From Cytophagaceae bacterium (lineage in GTDB: Bacteria > Bacteroidota > Bacteroidia > Cytophagales > Cytophagaceae), in the NCBI GenBank assembly GCA_025454925.1, contig JALONM010000017.1:1-52752 (forward strand): a DNA stretch of 52,752 bases. Direction: 5' to 3'. This document shows positions 1 through 7,738 of the stretch, in pieces. A program made the translations under genes and the position numbers. The notes beneath the pieces are model-generated. The model was not told where the DNA came from, did no database searches, and worked only from the letters and a program-made list of their open reading frames with translations. Every line of letters starts with the position of its first letter. The first letter of the stretch is position 1.

Positions 1-205
1 TTTTAAAAGAAGCTCCTGTTCCTAATCCATCTAGCAGGCGTGAAACACCATCTCCTGCAACAACCGATTCATTGTAGGCATTATCAATTTTTCTAAGCAA
101 ATAACCATATTGGTCAATTCCCAAAATATCCCCATTAGTAGACCTGACAATTCTATCGAAAGCATTGTTGATGGAAGACCACGTTGAAACGACGCGCAAC
201 TTTGT
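1..205 (-). other. open reading frame fragment, cut by the window edge
   Basis: A minus-strand frame runs open for about 68 codons from just after a TGA (206-208) to the window edge. It reads like protein, for example FDRIVRSTNGDILGIDQYGY, but I do not recognise the family. It has no ATG; the only usable start is a TTG near 199. It could be the 5' part of a gene continuing to the left or a remnant of a decayed gene. The second option gains a little weight because the nearby glycosyltransferase is also a pseudogene. Confidence 0.25.
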
Positions 206-251
206 TCATATGCCTTTGATTGGAGCTATGCTTAATACACATTGTTACCAC

Positions 252-1052
252 TTAAATTGACTTACTTTTCGTTAGCACAGCAAAAAACTCTACACTGCCA
301 TATTTCGTTGGAATAATTTCTTTTACTGATAATTCAATGAAATCAAGTTGATTTAATAGTTGGATAATTTCCACAAAAGAATCTGGAGTAAAATACCAGG
401 CATGCACATCTATATTTTTCCCATTAGCATTCTCATATTCCTTCAGTGCATTTCTAATTCGGTCCTTCAAATTTTGGATAGATCCATGATCGTTTCTCCA
501 ATGCCTGAATGGGCTGTCGTGTGTGGTGAGCGCCCGGTGCTCAATAACACTTTTTAAAGAATGGGCTTTTCGTTTTTCAAAATGATAATGCAATACTTCA
601 GCAATAGAGGAGACAGCAATAAAATGATCAAATGAATAACGTTTATCTGGAACTAACACATAATAGGCGCCACCATTTTCTAATAAGTTGCCAACCGATT
701 TGAGGTGATTAACTAAGTCCAGCTGATGCTCGATGGCATGGCTACTGATAATCACATCAAATTTTTCATCAATTACACCCAAATCTCCTATTGGAGATAC
801 AAAATGTATAAAAGGAGTAGCCTCAATTAATTCCTTCGACCCTATTCCAATAGCTCTTTCTTTTAATTCTTCTTGATTCAGAATATCAAAATACTTCACG
901 TTTGCACCCCTGCATACAGGTTTAAAAAAAGGACCAATTTCTAGTACACTTGCCCCGTGTGGTATTGAATTAATAAAGTCTTCTCGAGAATAAGATTTTA
1001 TTTTAAATATCCTCTTTACTTTATCTAAAATTCGTTCCAAAAGCAGATTCAT
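252..1052 (-). CDS. class I SAM-dependent methyltransferase
   Basis: This 266-residue protein has the Rossmann methyltransferase signature. Motif I is VLEIGPFF at residues 36-43, the acidic motif is in FDVIISSHAIEHQLD, and the post-motif strand is GGAYYVLVPD. The cell substrate is not evident. The SHAIEH form and position beside a GT-C glycosyltransferase pseudogene resemble methyltransferases of polysaccharide or LPS loci, which is an inference. There is no signal peptide, so it should be cytoplasmic. A TAnnTTTG element lies about 25 nt upstream of the ATG. The gene ends about 50 nt before the unassigned open frame at the left edge. Confidence 0.8.
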   Translation of the reverse strand: MNLLLERILDKVKRIFKIKSYSREDFINSIPHGASVLEIGPFFKPVCRGANVKYFDILNQEELKERAIGIGSKELIEATPFIHFVSPIGDLGVIDEKFDVIISSHAIEHQLDLVNHLKSVGNLLENGGAYYVLVPDKRYSFDHFIAVSSIAEVLHYHFEKRKAHSLKSVIEHRALTTHDSPFRHWRNDHGSIQNLKDRIRNALKEYENANGKNIDVHAWYFTPDSFVEIIQLLNQLDFIELSVKEIIPTKYGSVEFFAVLTKSKSI

Positions 1053-1077
1053 GGCAATAAAAAGTTGAATTAAAATG

Positions 1078-1085
1078 CAAAAATA
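1078..1085 (-). promoter_or_regulatory. candidate -7 promoter element (TATTTTTG)
   Basis: On the minus strand TATTTTTG matches the Bacteroidota -7 consensus TAnnTTTG, 25 nt upstream of the methyltransferase ATG. A CTG lies 19 nt further upstream, a one-base mismatch to the -33 TTG. Confidence 0.4.
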
Positions 1086-1173
1086 GATTATTATTCATAA
1101 AAAACAGAAAAACTTACAACTTGCATGTTCTGCAATTTTCCAACCATTCATTCTGGCAATTGAAGTATTTATC

Positions 1174-2586
1174 TTATAACTGGTAGATGCAATAATCTTC
1201 GTTTTCCAACACCTTGGAGTAGTTATCCAAGAAAATTTCTGTCCCGAAACTTCGCTTTAAGATGACAACAAATTTCAAACCTTTACGCTGGAGATTTTTT
1301 ACAAATGTAGGATCTTTTACTTTCTCAGAACTCTCCACCCAACCTTTACGATGAGCAAAATACATCGGGGTTGGGAACCCTTCGCTATTCATAAGTATTA
1401 AATCCGATCGTTTTGAAATTTTATCTAAGTCTCTTTCCAGGTTCATCACGCGCATTTCCCTTTCTTTTACACGAAAATCATATTCCTGACTAATCATACC
1501 TTCTATGATTACGGTAAACAAAAGCAACCACACAAGCCATGCATATTTAATCTGAGTCAATCCATATCCGGCGGTCATTGCCATTACCGGCACAAACGGT
1601 ATGACGTAATAGCTATGATGCGGGAATGTATATCCTGCTTTCAGGATTATAAATAGAAAAGTGAGTACTGACAAACCGACAACTAATAAGACAATGTACC
1701 TGTGTCTCTTGGTTGCCCAAAAAAGGCCGAGTAAAAATAAAGCAAAACCCGAAAGGTGCATGGCAGTTTCGTAAAATCTATTGAACGTTTGAGGCAAATT
1801 ATCCATTATTTCAAGGGTACCTTGTGCTATACTTTTCCCCATGAAAAAATGCCAAAAACCGTAGGTATCAACCAGGTATGGCACCCAATAAAAATACCAT
1901 ACCGCCACACCCAAAAACGCTACTGATGAAACGCTTATGAAAAGTACTTTGCGTGAAATTGGAATTTCCTTATCGAACAATAATAAGCCAATTAAAACGA
2001 GCATATAGCCTGCAGGCAACTTAGATAGTACACCTACTGTTGCCAGTAGAAAGTATAAAAATAATTGAATATACATTCTCCCTTTTCCTTGAAGAAATTG
2101 AATTCCAAAATACATAGCTGCCAAAACCAACGAACACGAGAATGAATCCGGCATAATTTTTCTTGAAAACTGAAACCAAATTGAGACGATTAATAAAATG
2201 GAAGAATAAAAGGCGGTGTGTTTATCGAAAAATTTTTGAACCAATAAATAAAAGAAATAGATACCCAAACTAGAAACGAGCAGATTAATCAATCGGCCAT
2301 TCCAATGCTGATATCCAAATACTTAAGAGCACAAATAAATTAAATAATTTAGGAAAGGAAATTCCATTCCGGTAATTCCCGATTTTTCGCCGGCAATATC
2401 CAATCTGGGATACAAAATGGAATTATCTACCTCCAGAAAATTCCTAGCCACCATGGTAACAGTTGTCTGTCACCAATTATGACTAATTTCCAATGGAGGA
2501 TTGGTTATTCCAATAAGTCTAGCTAAACAGAAAAATAAAATTCAATACCGAATATCTGATATATACTTCTTAAATTCTATTTGCAT
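1174..2586 (-). pseudogene. GT-C (family 39-like) glycosyltransferase pseudogene with three premature stops
   Basis: One frame runs 470 codons from an ATG at 2586 to a stop at 1174, interrupted by TGA (2542-2544), TGA (2470-2472) and TAA (2323-2325). The codons between the stops are clearly coding and family-like: FCLARLIGI, a first-loop PPLEIS, VARNFLE, YPRLDIAG, GMEFPFLNYLIYL, then FGYQHWNGRLINLL running into an intact 372-codon body with about nine membrane segments. The family is integral-membrane, lipid-linked sugar transferases. The first periplasmic loop, which carries the catalytic acid in GT-C enzymes, lies in the damaged part, so a product started at 2292 would be inactive. No frameshift was needed to join the pieces, suggesting recent inactivation or base-call errors. 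Confidence 0.85.
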
Positions 2587-2932
2587 TTGGTTACTTCAAT
2601 CAATGATGGTAATCTTTTCAATATCGTAAAAAATGAAACCAGAATTGCGAGTTTCTATTCAAGTTAATTCATTTTCAAAAATTACGAATAACAAATGTAA
2701 AGCTAATGATCTGAATGTTCAAACGTGGAATATTCCAGAAGAGCATCGTATATCGTACCCTATTAATATTTGCTAAAAAGTACATTTACACTAAAGTGCG
2801 GCCAATTCAAGATACCAGACTATAAATATTCTGGTGCGGGTATTCCTATAGTATTATCTATTTCACCTACCCATTTTGGGTAACTACGGAACTTTGAATT
2901 CTATTTACCTTTACATTCATAATTTTCAAACT
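2587..2932. other. AT-rich intergenic stretch
   Basis: About 350 bp between the glycosyltransferase pseudogene start and the lipoprotein ATG. I see no open frame, clear promoter element, terminator or repeat in it. Confidence 0.6.
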
Positions 2933-3340
2933 ATGAAACACAAACGTTTATTTATCTTACTCAGTGCCATCCTATTGGCAAACACCTTTTCTTGTAAGAA
3001 AAAGGAAGAGGTAGTAGCAACCGCTTCCAATAACAGTAATCAGGCTCCCACAGTGCAAGTTTCACTAACTGACCCTACGGTGATTGAAGTTGCCATGCGA
3101 AATACAAAAGGGAACCTCTATACCATATCCGCGGAGGCATCTGCCAGCGATGCCGATGGTTCTATTATAAAAGTAGAATTTTACTTGAATGAAACCAAGG
3201 TGAGCACCGATAGCATTGCGCCGTATGAGCTATCCACAAACACCACTCAAACTTCCGGCAATACGGTGTATGCCATTGCTTTCGATAATGGAGGAGCCAG
3301 CACCAAAAGTAATGTAGTTTCCAAATCTTTTACTAAGTAA
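2933..3340 (+). CDS. small lipoprotein with one bacterial Ig-like domain
   Basis: The start is placed at ATG 2933, because it gives a lipoprotein signal (MKHKRLFILLSAILLANTF then Cys20) followed directly by KKKEE; the in-frame ATG 57 nt upstream would put a non-signal segment in front. The mature 115 residues form one Big_9-type Ig-like fold, with DADGSIIKVEFYLNETKV and APYE being the characteristic stretches. Such domains usually serve as adhesive or spacer modules on the cell surface. With a single domain and no enzyme part the protein has no assignable activity. It is monocistronic and followed by a long hairpin. Confidence 0.75.
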   Translation: MKHKRLFILLSAILLANTFSCKKKEEVVATASNNSNQAPTVQVSLTDPTVIEVAMRNTKGNLYTISAEASASDADGSIIKVEFYLNETKVSTDSIAPYELSTNTTQTSGNTVYAIAFDNGGASTKSNVVSKSFTK

Positions 3341-3360
3341 AAGTACTGCTACTATGCTTT

Positions 3361-3400
3361 AGCATTCCAAAAGAACTCTGGAGAGTTCTTTTGGAATGCT
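3361..3400. terminator. perfect 19-bp hairpin with a 2-nt loop
   Basis: The arms 3361-3379 and 3382-3400 are exact reverse complements separated by GG. It lies 21 nt after the lipoprotein stop and probably ends that transcript, although no U-run follows. Pairing is long enough that it could instead act on RNA stability or be a mobile palindrome. Confidence 0.6.
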
Positions 3401-3547
3401 TATGAAAACAAGTGGGCATTCAACCCTTCAAAGCTTCCCAAAGGCTTGGGTGGAGCGTGGTTACCAATGAGGTAAGGAATTTCAAGTAAACCGGCCTTTC
3501 TCAACAGAAGCGTAGGACACGACGGAGAAATTAGGGTTGAAAAATCA

Positions 3548-3576
3548 TTGAGTATGTGGAATCTATTGTACCTTTG
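3548..3576 (+). promoter_or_regulatory. candidate Bacteroidota promoter (TTG, 18-nt spacer, TACCTTTG)
   Basis: TTG at 3548-3550 and TACCTTTG at 3569-3576 match the -33/-7 consensus. The histidine kinase ATG begins only 4 nt after the -7 element, so transcription would start at or next to the A of the ATG and the mRNA would be leaderless. Confidence 0.45.
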
Positions 3577-3580
3577 AAAC

Positions 3581-4825
3581 ATGCTAGCAGTTTTCATTTC
3601 CATTAAAAATTATTTCGTAGCAGACTGGGAAAAAAAAGAAGGCCCCTATGTATTCCCTTCGGTGAGTGCCATGGTTGTATCCACTATGGTTCTATTTATT
3701 TTTTTAGTCATCTATAACAGCTTCTACGCTATCTACTTTTCTAAAGGTGGATTTGATATCTACTATTTTGGCGAATGTGGGTTATTGGTGCTTGGGTTAT
3801 TTTTCATCAAATATACAGGCAAGAAAAAAACAGCTTCTTTCATTCTCATTTTGAGCGGTTACACCACGAACTTACTGGGCATACTATCGCATGGAGGACT
3901 CTTTTCCATAGACCTTTTCTGGTTGGTATTCACATCCACAGTAAGTTTTCTATTTAATGGAGTGGCCGCAGGCATGGTGATAAGCTTTGCCAATATCGCC
4001 GCTGTCATCTTCATTTATTACAACAACCATGGCAGTCCGGAAAATGGATTGTATGAGATGAATACATTTATCTCTCTGCAACTTTTATACATTGCATTGC
4101 TTACCTTCTTTGTAAAACATTTGATTCAATCCAATAAAGAAATCAAGAAAATGAACGAAGAGCGGCTGGAGGAGCTAACAACGCTCGTAGATGAAAAAAC
4201 CAGGGAAAATATGGGCATACGCAGTCAGGTAGTGCGCGATTTTCATGACCTGATGGGAAATAAACTGGCTACTATTTCTTCCCTTTCCCAGATGTTGTAT
4301 GTACGAGATGATTACAGTGAAGAAGAATTTGAAAAGCAACTTAAACATATCAATAAAATCAGTAAAGAAATTTATGATAGCACGAAAGATTTTATCTGGT
4401 CCTTACAACTTGACCAGAATAATCTGATGTACCTTTACAGCTATATAAAAGAATTTGCTGAAAAGCTATTCCAATTCAGTGCCATTGAATTTATCAGTGA
4501 ACCGATTGATGAAGCCAGTGAAAAAATTACTTTGAGTCAATACCAATGCAGCCAGTTGATGCTGATATTAAAAGAAGCGTTTACAAATGTATTGGTACAT
4601 TCGGAGGCGTCCAGCGTTGCGTTGTCCTTGCAGCGTAAACAATCCGAGTACTTAATTTGTATTGAGGATAATGGTAAAGGGTTTGAAGAAACTTCTTTAT
4701 CACGCATTAATGGCATCAAAAATATGAAAGCAAGGGCAGAAGCGCTTTCGGTAAAATTACAGATATCATCCAAAAGTCACCAGGGGACTAGCATTGTATT
4801 GTATATTCCTTCTCATCACCATTAA
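3581..4825 (+). CDS. membrane sensor histidine kinase (HisKA_3/NarL-type)
   Basis: The 414-residue protein has five or six membrane segments in residues 30-180, then a short coiled coil (about 183-215) and a HisKA_3 dimerisation domain. The phospho-acceptor is His222 in DFHDLMGNKLA. The HATPase_c domain has the N box at KEAFTNVLVHS (Asn336), G1 at EDNGKGFEE and G2 at GIKNMKARAEAL. It has no PAS or periplasmic sensor domain, so the stimulus is probably sensed in the membrane part. The response regulator starts 5 nt after its stop, so the two are co-transcribed partners. The start at 3581 fits the promoter only if the mRNA is leaderless; otherwise the next ATG (residue 31) is the alternative. 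Confidence 0.9.
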   Translation: MLAVFISIKNYFVADWEKKEGPYVFPSVSAMVVSTMVLFIFLVIYNSFYAIYFSKGGFDIYYFGECGLLVLGLFFIKYTGKKKTASFILILSGYTTNLLGILSHGGLFSIDLFWLVFTSTVSFLFNGVAAGMVISFANIAAVIFIYYNNHGSPENGLYEMNTFISLQLLYIALLTFFVKHLIQSNKEIKKMNEERLEELTTLVDEKTRENMGIRSQVVRDFHDLMGNKLATISSLSQMLYVRDDYSEEEFEKQLKHINKISKEIYDSTKDFIWSLQLDQNNLMYLYSYIKEFAEKLFQFSAIEFISEPIDEASEKITLSQYQCSQLMLILKEAFTNVLVHSEASSVALSLQRKQSEYLICIEDNGKGFEETSLSRINGIKNMKARAEALSVKLQISSKSHQGTSIVLYIPSHHH

Positions 4826-4830
4826 GAGGC

Positions 4831-5451
4831 ATGAAAAAAGTAGTCATCGTAGAAGATAATTTACAATTAAGTAATTCTCTGCAATTTGCTATTAGCTCTA
4901 CAGGCCGATACCAGGTGGTAGGTACATTTAATACTGGTGAAGAGACTTGCTCTGTTATTAAACAACTCATGCCGGATATCATCATTATGGATATTCAATT
5001 GAGTGGAAAAATGAATGGTATAGAATGCACACAGCGCATCAACAATCTATTTCCTAAGATTGACATACTCATGCTTACCGTTTTTGAAGATAATGATCAG
5101 GTATTTGATGCCTTGAAAGCAGGTGCCTCCGGATATATTACCAAAAATGCCTCCATGGAAGAAATAATTGAGGCTATGAATCAAGCCTTGCTGGGAGGTG
5201 CACCTATGAGTTTCAACATAGCCCGAATGGTATTAAAATCATTCAGCAAGAAATACGATTCTCCACTTTCAGACAAAGAGAATAAAGTATTGAATATTCT
5301 TGCTAATGGTGGCAGCTATAAAACAGCCGCCAATCAACTCAATCTTTCTGTTGATACCATCAAATACCATATTAAAAACATCTATGACAAACTCCACGTT
5401 TCGAACAAGGAGGACGCTATTGAGACGGCCCGCAAAAGAAGATGGATCTAA
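4831..5451 (+). CDS. NarL/FixJ-family response regulator
   Basis: The 206-residue regulator has an N-terminal receiver domain with acidic pair Glu8-Asp9, phosphorylated Asp54 (IIMDIQLSG), the switch Thr in MLTVF and Lys in ITKNAS. The C-terminal LuxR-type helix-turn-helix spans about residues 140-204 (LSDKENKVLNILANG and LSVDTIKYHIKNIYDKL). It is the evident partner of the HisKA_3 kinase just upstream, with an AAGAGG stretch as a weak ribosome site in the 5-nt gap. Targets are unknown; the convergent gene cluster downstream does not by itself identify them. Confidence 0.92.
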   Translation: MKKVVIVEDNLQLSNSLQFAISSTGRYQVVGTFNTGEETCSVIKQLMPDIIIMDIQLSGKMNGIECTQRINNLFPKIDILMLTVFEDNDQVFDALKAGASGYITKNASMEEIIEAMNQALLGGAPMSFNIARMVLKSFSKKYDSPLSDKENKVLNILANGGSYKTAANQLNLSVDTIKYHIKNIYDKLHVSNKEDAIETARKRRWI

Positions 5452-5505
5452 ACGAGTGGTTCAATTCCTCTCCCTCCCGTTGATGGCATTGCAAGCTCGG
5501 CCAAG

Positions 5506-7575
5506 CTACTTCACCAGGTAAATGTTTCCGGAAAGTACTTGCTCGTTTTTACCTTTTAGAATAAGCTGATAGCGGTAACTTCCACCCACTCTATTACCTC
5601 CATTCCAGGAATTATCGTATGCTGAATTTTCAAAAATCAACGTTCCCCAGCGATCAAATATTTTCAACTCCATGGAATATCCAGGCGGACAATTCACTTC
5701 AAAGAAATCATTTTCACCATCTCCATTGGCACTGACGAAATTATACACTTGCGTCTGGCACGTTTCATCTTCCAGCACCTCAAGTTTCCAAAGAGTGTCG
5801 GCTGCGAGAATTCCAGAGGATGCCGGAGCTGAAATGCGCAGGGTAATTGGCGATGTTCCCTGCACGGTAAGCATTGTATCTTGTAAGGTAGCTTCGCCGG
5901 AAAGCAAGACATACGTTTGTCTGTTGCCCGCACTGGAATAGGCCGTCAGGTTGATGTCTTTGGAATGGCAGGTCAGCGGAGGGATCACGGGAAGTTGAAT
6001 GTATTGATTGCTTAGCACCGGACTGCACACCATCGATACCGAAGAAGGATCGGATGCATCAAGGGCATAGGAAGTGCCTAATCGTCCATGTACTCCATCC
6101 CGGCTGCTGTATACTACCTGCCCATTGGTCTCATTCAATTTCCAATACCCAAGCAAGGAAGCTGGTGGTGAAGTAATAGCGTTGGATTGATTTTGAGAAA
6201 TTTCGAGTGCCGTCCGTTCTACATTCCAAAGTCGCAGCTCACTTATTTCTCCTTTGAAATGATTGGTGCCAATGGAATACCCGGCGTCATGTCCGATTCG
6301 CAGAGCGCCCGTGGAAGCAATGGAATTTCCAGGCGTTACCACTGATCTCGACGTCACCAATTCCCCATCTACGTAAAACCTCAAACTTGTGCCGTTATTA
6401 GTAAGCGCTACATGGTGACATTTATCATCTCTAAAGTCTGGACAATCGGAACAAGGATAATTTATTCCTTCTATATTAGCCCACAGCTTGCCGCTTTCCC
6501 AGGGAGCTGTTCCAGTGTGCACAAACAAAATTATGCCTGTGTTATGATCGGTCCGGTTTGAAAATAAGGCTGGATACAGCTGGGTATTGGAAGCACTTAC
6601 TTTTATCCTCGCTTCCACTGTAAATGCGCCGGTGCCAATAGAATTAAAGTTCGATGCTCCGGGTATTTCAATAAAATCGTCGACGCCATCCATCGATCGT
6701 CTGTAAGCATCATTATTTACCGGATCGTCCAGGGCAGTGCAGGAACTGAGCCATGCAGGTTCTGAAACATCTCCCGAAACAATATCCCCCAGGATTCCGG
6801 CACTTCCTCCGCTCAGCTGGCTGGCTATTGTCTGACCTGTTCCTTCTGAGCACTTCCAATATCCTATCAAAGAGGAAGGTGCAGGTATAACCAAGATGTT
6901 TTGTAAGGCTGCAATTTCGGTGGCACTTCTCGCCACATTCCATAGTCTTACCTCTCCGATTTCTCCATTAAAATGATTGGTGCCCAACGTATATGCTACA
7001 TCATGTCCAAGACGAATATTTCCGGTAGAAAAAATATTATCACCACCAGCATCTACAGGGCGATTGGTGACTTCCACTCCATCCACATAAAAAATGATAG
7101 AAGTTTCGGTTTTTACTACTGCGATGTGATGACAATTGTTATCTCTTAAATCCGGACAATTGGAGCATGGATAATTGTAGCCTTCCATGTTTAACCAAAT
7201 TTTGCCTCGTTGAAATGGCTCCGTCCCCGTGTGCAGAAAAATAACAACTCCAGAGGAATGACTGGTGCGGTTAGAAAATAATATGGGATACAATTCCGCA
7301 TTGGTGGAGCTTGCTTTTACACGCATTTCTATCGTAAAATTCCCAGTTCCTATGGCATTAAAATTTACCAGCCTGGGAATCTCAACATAGTCGTTGATAC
7401 CGTCAAAACGCAAACTAAAATTATCTGCAACAGCCAGAGGTGAAAAAGCAAAAACAAACAACCACCAAAGCTTAGTGAGCTTTACTAAAAGGGAATCTTT
7501 AATTCTTGCAATACTTAAAATTCGATCTAAATCATTCGCATGCACAACACGCCTGTTGCTAGCCATGGATATCAT
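5506..7575 (-). CDS. secreted tandem LamG-domain protein with T9SS type B sorting domain
   Basis: This 689-residue protein starts at one of two close ATGs (7575 or 7566), with an unusually long N-terminal tail before a hydrophobic signal (about residues 34-50, ending AVA). Two concanavalin-like LamG domains occupy about 55-250 and 297-500. They are close copies of each other: both contain a Y/F-VEIP or IEIP start, an NYPCS-CPD-RD-CHH segment, a FYVDG-V strand and LGTNHF or IGTNHF with GEI-E-RLWNV. Residues 604-689 form a CHU_C/gliding-type C-terminal domain (FVSANGDGENDFF, LKIFDRWG, NSWNGG), the type B T9SS signal. It is likely exported and bound at or released from the surface. The ligand is unknown, and no catalytic domain is present. 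Confidence 0.88.
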   Translation of the reverse strand: MISMASNRRVVHANDLDRILSIARIKDSLLVKLTKLWWLFVFAFSPLAVADNFSLRFDGINDYVEIPRLVNFNAIGTGNFTIEMRVKASSTNAELYPILFSNRTSHSSGVVIFLHTGTEPFQRGKIWLNMEGYNYPCSNCPDLRDNNCHHIAVVKTETSIIFYVDGVEVTNRPVDAGGDNIFSTGNIRLGHDVAYTLGTNHFNGEIGEVRLWNVARSATEIAALQNILVIPAPSSLIGYWKCSEGTGQTIASQLSGGSAGILGDIVSGDVSEPAWLSSCTALDDPVNNDAYRRSMDGVDDFIEIPGASNFNSIGTGAFTVEARIKVSASNTQLYPALFSNRTDHNTGIILFVHTGTAPWESGKLWANIEGINYPCSDCPDFRDDKCHHVALTNNGTSLRFYVDGELVTSRSVVTPGNSIASTGALRIGHDAGYSIGTNHFKGEISELRLWNVERTALEISQNQSNAITSPPASLLGYWKLNETNGQVVYSSRDGVHGRLGTSYALDASDPSSVSMVCSPVLSNQYIQLPVIPPLTCHSKDINLTAYSSAGNRQTYVLLSGEATLQDTMLTVQGTSPITLRISAPASSGILAADTLWKLEVLEDETCQTQVYNFVSANGDGENDFFEVNCPPGYSMELKIFDRWGTLIFENSAYDNSWNGGNRVGGSYRYQLILKGKNEQVLSGNIYLVK

Positions 7576-7738
7576 AATGGTGATGTTTAGGAACCATCAA
7601 TTTACACAATTAGAAAGCTTGGATCTAGGTTTGGGAGAAAAAATCCCAAACATTCTTTCTTTAAATCAATTTAAGAACAAGAAATCTCTCGCAGGATAAT
7701 CCCAGCAGGAAAGAACCATTGCTAATCCTTAGTGTAAA

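Noticed and set aside
2323-2544. Stop-codon reassignment to explain the three in-frame stops
   Set aside because: Both TGA and TAA are involved, and other genes in the window end normally at TGA and TAA.
3400-3603. 67-codon minus-strand frame
   Set aside because: It overlaps the kinase start and the hairpin, has no family features or signal peptide, and looks like chance.
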